Shown here: piece by piece, positions 55,956 to 63,103 of the stretch
Layout of the letters: every line of letters begins with the position of its first letter
Numbering within the stretch: the stretch's first letter is position 1
Assembly: GCF_003602005.1 (NCBI RefSeq)
Contig: NZ_QZWD01000004.1
Location: forward strand, 62,001-126,000
DNA length: 64,000 nucleotides
From: Salinisphaera sp. Q1T1-3
GTDB taxonomy: Bacteria; Pseudomonadota; Gammaproteobacteria; Nevskiales; Salinisphaeraceae
Direction: 5' to 3'
The notes under the pieces: model-generated
The model's database searches: none
Told to the model about the DNA's origin: nothing
What the model saw: only the letters and a program-made list of their open reading frames with translations
Translations under genes and position numbers: made by a program

Positions 55956-56822
55956 TCAGCCCCGCGCCCTGGGCGACGACGCATCTTGAATCGCCTGCCA
56001 GCCGTGCGCGAGACGGCGGGCCCGGCCCAGTTCCCCCAGACGACGCAGATGAGCCTCGATCTGCTGCGCTGCCATCGGCCGCAGGCGCGAATCGAGCGCC
56101 GGGTAGAGCCCATCGACGATATCCTCCGGCGCGCAGACGGTCGTTTCCGCCAGCGCAGCGGCAACCTGTGATTCGCGGGCCTCGCGATGGGCGATGACGC
56201 GCGCGATTTCCGCGCGCGGCGTCTCGATCAGATCCCCGTGTCCCGGCGCGATCCGTTGGATATCGCAATCGCGCAGCCGCGCCAGTGTCTCGAAATAAGC
56301 CGTCATGTCGCCATCCGGTGGCAGAATCACGACGGTCACGTCCGTCATCAGCGTATCGCCGGCCAACAGCAGCCCGGCGTCCGGCACCTCGAGCGCGATA
56401 CAGTCCGCCGCGTGGCCCGGCGCGTGATGAATCCGGATCGTCAGCCCCCCGCAGACCAGGCGCTCGTCGGCACGAAGCGAACGGTCCACGATCACGTGCT
56501 GATCGTGCGCCCCCGGACGGGGCTTCGGCCAGGCCAGGATCGACGCGCCGCTGGCCGCCGCCAGCGCCTCGGCACCGCCGGCATGATCGGGATGTCGATG
56601 CGTGAGCACGATGGCCTCGATCTGCATTTGTGTTACCGCACCGATGGCCTGCAGATGTGCCTCGTCATCGACGGCCGGATCGACCACCAGATAGGGCCCA
56701 TGGCCCAGGATGTAAGTGTTGGTCCCCGGCCCCGTCATCGGCGACGGATTGGGCGCAACCAGCCGGGTCACGCCTGGTGCAATCCGAACCGGGCCTCGTG
56801 TCATTACGCTCGTGTCATGCAT
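55956..56822 (-). CDS. MBL-fold metallohydrolase (LACTB2-like)
   Basis: 288 residues from ATG 56822. The zinc motif THRHPDHAGG lies at 74-83, followed by HHAPGHAADC, LLAGDTLM and APGHGD. A helical C-terminal segment (about 205-280) resembles the winged-helix end of LACTB2-type enzymes, some of which are nucleases; others are thioesterases or general hydrolases. The start codon is 14 bases from element A2, and GGAATGG in that short gap may serve as ribosome-binding site. It was probably in an operon with the Nudix gene before A2 inserted. Confidence 0.8.
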   Translation of the reverse strand: MHDTSVMTRGPVRIAPGVTRLVAPNPSPMTGPGTNTYILGHGPYLVVDPAVDDEAHLQAIGAVTQMQIEAIVLTHRHPDHAGGAEALAAASGASILAWPKPRPGAHDQHVIVDRSLRADERLVCGGLTIRIHHAPGHAADCIALEVPDAGLLLAGDTLMTDVTVVILPPDGDMTAYFETLARLRDCDIQRIAPGHGDLIETPRAEIARVIAHREARESQVAAALAETTVCAPEDIVDGLYPALDSRLRPMAAQQIEAHLRRLGELGRARRLAHGWQAIQDASSPRARG

Positions 56823-56836
56823 GCGTGCCATTCCAG

Positions 56837-57143
56837 GGCGTGTTGAGATTTCGCTCGAGCGCCTTTTCGTTGAGAGACCGCCGTGCCTCCGGCAAGGCGC
56901 GAATCGCCGATCGTGGCGTGCCACGACCCAGACTCGCAACGCCGCCGGGCGCCCATCGTCGATTTTTCATGGGCGGCCCACCCCGAAGGAACAAGCGCCC
57001 CAAAATCAAAAACACGACGGCAATACAGCGTTGTAGCCCGCGGGTGCAGAATAACGGCACGGCGCGCACTACGCCTCGTCTTGCCACCCATCGTCAGTTT
57101 CAGGGCGCGCTTGGCGCGGACTCGCACGAAACCTCAACAGGCC
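56837..57143. mobile_element. MITE-like element family A, copy A2
   Basis: 307 bases with flanks CCAG (56833-56836) and CTAG (57144-57147). Ends as in A1. The hairpin at 56899-56937 has one A-C mismatch. Same orientation as A1 and A3. It fills nearly the whole gap between the Nudix stop and the MBL start, so it is expected to be transcribed. Confidence 0.8.
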
Positions 57144-57818
57144 CTAGCGCTCGGCCAACCCGTCAAGGGCGGCGTCGACCGAATCGAACGCCGCCAGCCG
57201 GCGCAGGGTCGCCGCGGTCGGCGTCATGAGCCGGCGTCGACCGGCCTGCGCTTCAGCCAGAGCCGCGGCCGGCACCACCCAGCTCGACGCGACCAGTTCG
57301 TGGCCGTCGGGCGTCGCGGTCGCCGCATCGGCCGGTGCCCGGACGGCGAAGAAATACGTGCCATAGCGGCGCGGCGCACCGGCCGGCGTCGTCCAGTGTG
57401 CGAACGCCGTCAGCGATGCCGGATCGAGCCCGACGCCTAGGGCGGCAATGGCCGACAGCCAGTCGATCGCGCCGTGACACAGGGCCGTGCGGATCTTGCC
57501 ACGCCGGACGTCGTCCACGGCGCTGCCCGTGGTGCCGACGAGCAATCCGGATTCCTCGAAGCATTCACGAATCGCGGCAATGCGATACGCCGTCGTCTGC
57601 GTCTCGGCCGCCGGCAACCGGGCCGCCAGGGCGTGATCGGCGGCATCGACCGCGCCGCCGGGAAAGACATCTGCCCCGGGGCCGAAGACGTGGCTTGTGG
57701 CACGTCGCAACAACAACACCTCCAGACCGCAACCGATCGCCCCGCGATCGCGTAGAACAACGACCGTTGCCGCCGGACGCACGACGCCCTGTTTCGATGC
57801 CTGGGAGGAAGCATTCAT
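57144..57818 (-). CDS. Nudix hydrolase, long-insert (NUDT19/NUDT7-like) form
   Basis: 224 residues. The Nudix box is split by a 20-residue insertion: ADVFPGGAVDAAD, then YRIAAIRECFEESGLLVG with the REx-EE-x-G metal site at about 84-91. This arrangement occurs in acyl-CoA diphosphatase-like enzymes (NUDT7/19); the substrate is not proven. The ATG is only six bases from the CTAG bordering A3 and has no clear ribosome-binding site. The TAG stop is the CTAG bordering A2. The gene is thus framed by two direct copies of the same element. Confidence 0.85.
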   Translation of the reverse strand: MNASSQASKQGVVRPAATVVVLRDRGAIGCGLEVLLLRRATSHVFGPGADVFPGGAVDAADHALAARLPAAETQTTAYRIAAIRECFEESGLLVGTTGSAVDDVRRGKIRTALCHGAIDWLSAIAALGVGLDPASLTAFAHWTTPAGAPRRYGTYFFAVRAPADAATATPDGHELVASSWVVPAAALAEAQAGRRRLMTPTAATLRRLAAFDSVDAALDGLAER

Positions 57819-57828
57819 TATTCGCTAG

Positions 57829-58134
57829 GGCCTGTTGATGTTTCGTTCGAGCGCCTTTTCGTCGAGAGGCCGCCGTGTGTCCGGCAAGACGCGAGCCTTG
57901 ATCGTGGCGTGCCACGATCAAGGCTCGCAACGCCGCCGGGCGCCCATCGTCGATTTTTCATGGGCGGCCCACCCCGAAGGGACAAGCGCCCCAAAATCAA
58001 GAACACGACGGCAATCCAGCGTTCCATCACGCTGGTGCAGAATGGCTGCACGGCGCGTACTACGCCTCGTCTTGCCGCCCATCGTCAGTTTCAGGGCACG
58101 CTTGGCGCGGACTCGCACGAAACCTCAACAGACC
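57829..58134. mobile_element. MITE-like element family A, copy A3
   Basis: 306 bases flanked by perfect CTAG on both sides (57825-57828, 58135-58138). Terminal repeats match in 20 of 23 positions. It carries a perfect 18-base stem at 57891-57908 / 57911-57928 with a two-base centre (GCGAGCCTTGATCGTGGC and its complement). Second hairpin CCAGCGT / ACGCTGG. It looks like the least decayed copy. Confidence 0.82.
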
Positions 58135-58161
58135 CTAGGATACCGCCATCAATCGCCACGC

Positions 58162-58587
58162 ATGACGCACATGTCCCCGGCCGTTCCGGATTCCGAACGC
58201 ACCGACCGTGTCTTCGTCTACGGCACGTTACGCAGCGGCCAGGCCAACGCCCACTGGCTGGGTGGCGCCTCGCGCCTGGGCCTGACCGCGACCGAGGCTG
58301 GCTACACGATGGTCGATACCGGCCCGTACCCGGCCGCGCTGCCCTACGGCGAGACCGCCTTGATCGGTGAAGTCTATCGGATCGATGACGCGATCCTGCA
58401 GGCCCTGGATACGCTCGAAGGATATCCCGTGCACTACACGCGACGCGTCATTCCGACGTCCTGGGGTGCGGCCTGGATCTATCTCTGGGTCATGAGACGA
58501 CGTGCCGACTGGACCACGATCACCGACGGTGACTGGATCGCGCATGCAAGACGCCTTTGGCAGACCGATCAGGACAAGCGACGATGA
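58162..58587 (+). CDS. Gamma-glutamylcyclotransferase-like (GGCT/AIG2) protein
   Basis: 141 residues from ATG 58162 (a second ATG at 58171). The family signature VFVYGTLRSGQANAHWL is at the N-terminus, then GEVYRIDDAILQALDTLEGY containing the conserved catalytic-glutamate region, and Y-x-R-R later. Enzymes of this fold release 5-oxoproline from gamma-glutamyl amines or peptides. It overlaps the MFS gene by four bases (ATGA). Confidence 0.8.
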   Translation: MTHMSPAVPDSERTDRVFVYGTLRSGQANAHWLGGASRLGLTATEAGYTMVDTGPYPAALPYGETALIGEVYRIDDAILQALDTLEGYPVHYTRRVIPTSWGAAWIYLWVMRRRADWTTITDGDWIAHARRLWQTDQDKRR

Positions 58588-59918
58588 GCAAGACGCCGAC
58601 CGGCGCCACCGACAGCCCGATTCGCGATATCTACGACAAGATCACCGGCGATGAGAACGCGCGGGTATGCACGGATATCTCCGACGATGCCTGTCGCGAA
58701 CAGCCGACCAATTTCTTTATCCATCTCGTTTCGCTGTTTGCCAACAAGGCCGGCGATCTGCTGGCCAGCCCGAAGCTGATCCTGCCCTGGCTGCTCGCCA
58801 CACTCGGCGCCCCGGCCTGGATGGCCGGCATGCTCGTGCCGATTCGTGAAGCGCTGGCGCTGCTGCCCCAGCTCGTGATCGCCGGCTGGATGCGCGCCCG
58901 GCCGGTGCGCAAATGGTTCTGGGTCGCCGGTGCCGCCATTCAGGGCAGCTCCGTGCTGGCCATGATCGCTGCGGCCGTGTCCCTGTCACCGGCTGCGGCC
59001 GGCGCTGCCGTCCTGTTGCTGCTGACACTGTTTGCCCTGGGTCGGGGTGTCTGCTCGGCCTCCTACAAGGACGTGCAGGGCAAGACGATCGCCAAGACAC
59101 GTCGCGGCACGGTCTCCGGCTATGCCGCCAGCGCCGCCGGCGGGCTCGCCGTGGCACTCGGCTTGTTTCTGTGGGCAGTGCCGGTCGCCGATCATCTGAC
59201 CCCGATTTTGTTGCTGCTCGCGGTGGCCGGGGTGTTGTGGGTCGCTGCTGCCTTCATCTTCGCTGGCCTGCGCGAATTCCCGGGCGCGACCGAAGGCGGC
59301 GGCAACGCGGTCAAGACCGCCGTGGCGAGCCTGTCGCTGATCCGGGACAAACCGGCCTTTGGTCGCTTCATCGCGGTTCGCGGTCTGCTGGTGGCCACCG
59401 CGCTCGCCGCGCCCTATTATGCCCAGCTCGCCCGCACGGCCGGCGGGGTCAGCATCGCGCACCTGGCAATCCTGCTCGGTGTCTCCGGCCTGGCGTCCCT
59501 GGTGGCCGCCCCCTTCTGGGGACGATTGTCCGACTATTCGTCGCGCCAGGTGCTGATCATCACCGGCGTGGCGGCCGCCTTGCTCAATGCGCTCGTCGCA
59601 CTCATGGTCTGGTTCGATTTCGGATCGGCTGCCGGCGTGTGGCCGTTCGCGATCGCCTATTTCCTGCTCGCCGGCATTCACGCCGGCGTGCGTCTCGGGC
59701 GCAAGACCTATCTCACCGACCTGGGCACCGCCGACGACCGCGCCCGGCTGACCGCGGTTGCCAACACCACGATCGGAATTGTGCTGCTGGCCGGCGGTGC
59801 CGTCATCGCGGCAATCGGCATGTGGGGCGCGGCTATCGCGGTGGCGGTACTTGCCCTCCCCGCCCTGGCCGCGGCCGGGCTTGCCTACGGTCTGCCGGAA
59901 CTGGAGCAGCGCGACTAG
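58584..59918 (+). CDS. MFS transporter, 12 TM
   Basis: 444 residues from ATG 58584 with AGGA upstream. A soluble N-terminus of about 55 residues (acidic, one CREQPTNFF segment) precedes about twelve membrane helices. A basic loop KTIAKTRRGTVSGYA and LGRKTYLTDLGTADDRARLT occur at cytoplasmic positions. No substrate can be assigned. Coupling with the GGCT gene suggests a linked role. The TAG stop is the CTAG bordering element B1. Confidence 0.75.
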   Translation: MSKTPTGATDSPIRDIYDKITGDENARVCTDISDDACREQPTNFFIHLVSLFANKAGDLLASPKLILPWLLATLGAPAWMAGMLVPIREALALLPQLVIAGWMRARPVRKWFWVAGAAIQGSSVLAMIAAAVSLSPAAAGAAVLLLLTLFALGRGVCSASYKDVQGKTIAKTRRGTVSGYAASAAGGLAVALGLFLWAVPVADHLTPILLLLAVAGVLWVAAAFIFAGLREFPGATEGGGNAVKTAVASLSLIRDKPAFGRFIAVRGLLVATALAAPYYAQLARTAGGVSIAHLAILLGVSGLASLVAAPFWGRLSDYSSRQVLIITGVAAALLNALVALMVWFDFGSAAGVWPFAIAYFLLAGIHAGVRLGRKTYLTDLGTADDRARLTAVANTTIGIVLLAGGAVIAAIGMWGAAIAVAVLALPALAAAGLAYGLPELEQRD

Positions 59919-60115
59919 GGCCTGTTATTAACCCGACATAAAAATAGATGATTTTTCGGGTTGATGACGCGCGTGTGCGAAAGCACGCGCGCCACGGCCA
60001 ACGGCCGTGAAGCCATTGAGAATAAAAAGACGGACAAGTGCCGGCGTTTATCTTTCGATGGCGTTGAAAACAGCTGACGTCGTCAGCTGTTTTGGTGCCG
60101 GATCAATAACACGTC
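59919..60115. mobile_element. MITE-like element family B, copy B1
   Basis: 197 bases starting after CTAG (59915-59918). Ends GGCCTGTTATTAACCCGACA and an inverted counterpart. Internal hairpins: GCGCGTG/CACGCGC and CACGGCC/GGCCGTG. A subterminal perfect palindrome of 13+1+13 bases is at 60067-60093 (AAAACAGCTGACG, T, complement). More AT-rich than the chromosome. The right flank is CCGC, so the CTAG there is lost. Confidence 0.78.
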
Positions 60116-60247
60116 CCGCGTGCGCCCAAAAACCGGCCATGCGGCGTTGCGCGCCGTGACCGGGGGGCGGGCCACGCTCGGCGGTCCGCGCCTTGCTCGA
60201 CACGCCCGGCAGGGACAATGCGGCTGCCTATCTCGTGAAGACACACT
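60116..60247. repeat. Chimeric repeat remnant (family C-like start, family E right end)
   Basis: It begins like the interior of C1 (AAAACCGGCCATGCGGCGTT). It continues like the right half of E1 (GCCTTGCTCGACACGCCCGG and TATCTCGTGAAGACACACT) and is followed by CCAG. Neither family is complete, so this is a fused relic directly adjoining B1. Confidence 0.6.
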
Positions 60248-60426
60248 CCAGAGCCGCTCGCCGATGGACACGCGCGCCCGTGAAACGTCAGCGAGTGCAG
60301 TACCACAGGCCGGCAGATGGCCTCATCGTGCGTTAGGGCCCGCTCATCGGCCCCGACCGCTCGTGTGCGTCGCAAACATACGCGGCGACGTATGCTGGTC
60401 TGGACCGACGAGAACAGGAGTGGATC

Positions 60427-61086
60427 ATGGCCCGACGGTTTCAGCACCTGCTGTGCGCGACGCTCGCATGGCTTGTCATCGCACCGGCCGTCACCGCCGC
60501 GCCGGGGCCCGAAGCCCCCTTCAAACCCGCCGATACCGGCCCACATCGGTCGGTGGCCATCTTTGCCGGGGGGTGTTTCTGGTGTGTCGAGGAAGCCTTC
60601 GACCACATCAAGGGGGTGACGCAGACGATCAACGGCTACACCGGCGGCCACGTCGCCAACCCGAGCTACGAGGACGTCACATCGGAGACCAGCGGCCACT
60701 TCGAGGCCGTCAAGGTGATCTACGATCCGGCCGAGGTCGGCTATGCCCACCTGCTTCAAGTGTTCTGGCACAACATCGATCCGACCGACGACAAGGGCCA
60801 GTTCTGCGACCGGGGCAGTTCGTATCGCGCCCGGATCTTCGCCGTCAACCCTGCCCAGATGAAGACGGCAGAACACACCAAGGAAACGCTCGTTGCCGAC
60901 GCCGATGCGCCGCACCCCATCACTACCCAGATCGTGCCCGCGACCACGTTCTATCCGGCCGAGAGCTATCACCAGAATTACTACGAAAAGAACCCGTTGC
61001 GCTACAAGTTCTATCGCAACGCCTGCGGGCGGGATCGCACATTGGACAAGCTCTGGGGTGATCAGGCGCGCAAACCGGCGAGCTGA
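60427..61086 (+). CDS. msrA: Peptide-methionine (S)-S-oxide reductase MsrA, exported
   Basis: 219 residues from ATG 60427 with AGGAG six bases upstream. A signal peptide of about 24 residues (MARRFQHLL..., AVTAA) places it in the periplasm. Catalytic motif AGGCFWCVEEAF with the nucleophilic Cys at 50 and another Cys at 53; GQFCDRGSSYR and the C-terminal NACGRDRTL supply further cysteines for recycling. It repairs oxidised methionine in exported proteins. The gene lies between the two B elements. Confidence 0.92.
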   Translation: MARRFQHLLCATLAWLVIAPAVTAAPGPEAPFKPADTGPHRSVAIFAGGCFWCVEEAFDHIKGVTQTINGYTGGHVANPSYEDVTSETSGHFEAVKVIYDPAEVGYAHLLQVFWHNIDPTDDKGQFCDRGSSYRARIFAVNPAQMKTAEHTKETLVADADAPHPITTQIVPATTFYPAESYHQNYYEKNPLRYKFYRNACGRDRTLDKLWGDQARKPAS

Positions 61087-61108
61087 ATTGTCCCGCCGGG
61101 GCGCTTAG

Positions 61109-61350
61109 GGCCTGTTAACACTTCGCCCGTGACCGCGTTGCCGCCCCAAAACCGGCCATGCGGCGTTGCACGGCTTGACCTTGGCATGACCAAGATCGGC
61201 GCCATGCGCCTTGCCTGGCCGGTTTTTGAGCGCAACCCGACGGGACGCGCAATCCGGGGTTGTCGTTCGCTACGGCAGAATGACGGCCATACGCGCCCGA
61301 TGCCTTGCTCTTGCAAAAAATGATCGCCAGCGCGGCGCACGCGCGAAGTG
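61109..61350. mobile_element. MITE-like element family C, copy C1 (right end fused to B2)
   Basis: It starts after TTAG with GGCCTGTTAACACTTCGC. The inverted end GCGAAGTGTTA is at 61343-61353, where it runs straight into B2. Interior inverted repeat AAAACCGGCCA / TGGCCGGTTTT. No ORF with support. Confidence 0.68.
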
Positions 61351-61541
61351 TTATTGACCCGGCATAAAAATAGATGATTCTTCGGGTTGATAACGTGCGT
61401 GTGCGACAGCACGCGCGCCCCGGCCAACGGCCGTGAAGCCATTGAAAATAAAGAGACGGACAGGTGCCGGCATTTATTTTTCGATGGCGTTGAAAACAGC
61501 TGACGTCGTCAGCTGTTTTGGTGCCGGATTAATAACACGCC
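61349..61541. mobile_element. MITE-like element family B, copy B2 (left end truncated)
   Basis: About 193 bases aligning with B1 from TGTTATTGACCCGGCATAAA onward, ending ATTAATAACACGCC before CTAG (61542-61545). Carries the same 13+1+13 palindrome at 61493-61519. The first bases (GGCC) are missing because of the junction with C1. Same orientation as B1. Confidence 0.75.
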
Positions 61542-62498
61542 CTAGCGGGCGCGGGGCACACCGGCCGCCGACAGCCGGCGACGATCGTAGTGGGCACACA
61601 GGCCGGCGAATGCCGCACCGGCCAGGTTGTGCCAGACCGAGAAGATCGCCCCCGGCAGGGCGGCAATGGCACCGAAATACTGCTGCGCGAGAGCCACGGC
61701 CAGACCTGAATTCTGCATGCCGACCTCGATCGCCAGCGTGCGGGCCACGACACTGTTACGCGTGACGAACCAGGCCAGGATGAAACCGGCACTCATACCG
61801 ATGAGATTGTGCAGTACGACAGCCAGCAGCACGATCGCCCCAAGCGTCGCAATCGATGTCGCATTGAGCGCGACGATGATGCTGATGACGAGCCCGACGG
61901 CCACGGCGCTGGCCAGAGCGCACCAGCCGTCCCGCTCGGGCCATCGATCGCCGATCAGCTGGTTGACGACCATGCCGGCGGCGACCGGCAGTAGCACGAT
62001 CTCGGCGATCGTTGACAGCATCGATAGCACGGGGACCGGCACCTGCGCGCCGACATAGAACCAGGTCAGAAGCGGCGTCGCGATGATCGAGACCAGTGTC
62101 GACAGACTGGTGATCGTGATCGACAGGGCGACATCACCGCCGGCGAGAAACGTGATGACGTTCGAGGCCGTGCCGCCGGCCACGCTGCCGACCAGCACCA
62201 GCCCGAGCATCAGTTCACGCGACAGGCCGAGCCCGTGCGCGATCAGGAACGCAGCCAGCGGCATCAACAGATACTGGAGCGCCAACCCGAGTCCCACGAC
62301 CGGCCAGCGCGCTACCGCGCGCGAAAAGTCATACAGCCGTAGTGTCAAACCCATGCCGAACATGATGAGCACGAGAAACGGCACGATCAGGGGCTTGCCC
62401 GGCGCGAACACGTCGGGCCGCAGATAACCGAGCACCGCCAGGGCCAGAGCCCACAACGGGAATGCGAGGGCGATGCGTGCCGTACCAGGCGGCCTCAT
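61542..62498 (-). CDS. Bile acid:sodium symporter (BASS) family transporter
   Basis: 318 residues with about ten membrane segments. Characteristic motifs are FLVLIMFGMGLTL, LVGSVAGGTASNVITFLAGG (Na-binding crossover) and EVGMQNSGLAVALAQQYF (second crossover). Bacterial members carry organic anions such as pantoate or keto acids. The ATG overlaps the maf stop (ATGA). The TAG stop is the CTAG that borders element B2. Confidence 0.88.
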   Translation of the reverse strand: MRPPGTARIALAFPLWALALAVLGYLRPDVFAPGKPLIVPFLVLIMFGMGLTLRLYDFSRAVARWPVVGLGLALQYLLMPLAAFLIAHGLGLSRELMLGLVLVGSVAGGTASNVITFLAGGDVALSITITSLSTLVSIIATPLLTWFYVGAQVPVPVLSMLSTIAEIVLLPVAAGMVVNQLIGDRWPERDGWCALASAVAVGLVISIIVALNATSIATLGAIVLLAVVLHNLIGMSAGFILAWFVTRNSVVARTLAIEVGMQNSGLAVALAQQYFGAIAALPGAIFSVWHNLAGAAFAGLCAHYDRRRLSAAGVPRAR

Positions 62499-63103
62499 CG
62501 AGCGATCCCGTCGATGCCGGCCATGCCCAGCGCATCGAGACCGGTCGCACGCAGCATCGCCGCCGTTTCGTAGATCGGCAGCCCCATGACCGCGGAATAA
62601 CTTCCCGACAGATGAACCACGAACTGACCGCCGAGCCCCTGGATGGCATAGGCACCGGCCGCACCGGCCGGCTCGCCGCTGGTCCAGTAAGCCACGATCG
62701 CCGCCTCGGACAGCCGGTCGAGCGTCACCTGACTGACCACCACGCGGACATCGAGCCCGCCCCCCGGTGCGACGACGGCGATGCCGGTCAGCACACGGTG
62801 CGTGGTGCCCGACAGGGCACCCAGCATGCGCTGGGCGTCAGCCAGATCGCGTGGCTTGCCAAACGCCGCGGCGCCGTGGGCCACCACGGTATCCGAGCCG
62901 ATGATACGAGCCCGGGGATAGGCCGCCGAGACCGCCTCGGCCTTCGTGCGGGCCAGCCGCTCGGCCAGCGCATCGGGCGTCTCGTCGACACGCGGGGTTT
63001 CATCGATATCCGCCGGCACCGCAGTGAACGCCAGCCCGAGCTGTTCGAGCAGGCGGGCGCGCTGGGGCGAGGCCGAGGCCAGAATGAGTTCCGGTGCGAT
63101 CAT
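62495..63103 (-). CDS. maf: Maf-like nucleoside triphosphate pyrophosphatase
   Basis: 202 residues beginning MIAPELILASASPQRARLL, the Maf signature. The catalytic base region IIGSDTVV and the KPRDLADAQRML motif follow. It hydrolyses non-canonical or excess dTTP/UTP (YhdE type) to monophosphates. Four-base overlaps join it to the patatin gene upstream and the BASS gene downstream. Confidence 0.9.
   Translation of the reverse strand: MIAPELILASASPQRARLLEQLGLAFTAVPADIDETPRVDETPDALAERLARTKAEAVSAAYPRARIIGSDTVVAHGAAAFGKPRDLADAQRMLGALSGTTHRVLTGIAVVAPGGGLDVRVVVSQVTLDRLSEAAIVAYWTSGEPAGAAGAYAIQGLGGQFVVHLSGSYSAVMGLPIYETAAMLRATGLDALGMAGIDGIAR

Noticed and set aside
50363-58118. ORFs of 60-250 codons running through family A and E elements on both strands, some with similar peptides in several copies
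   Set aside because: The similarity follows from the repeat DNA itself. Frames break and shift between copies, and conservation follows hairpin pairing rather than codons.
50343-61545. CRISPR array
   Set aside because: The repeats are about 160-300 bases long, unevenly spaced, lie between genes and have inverted termini. There are no short regular repeats with unique spacers and no cas genes.
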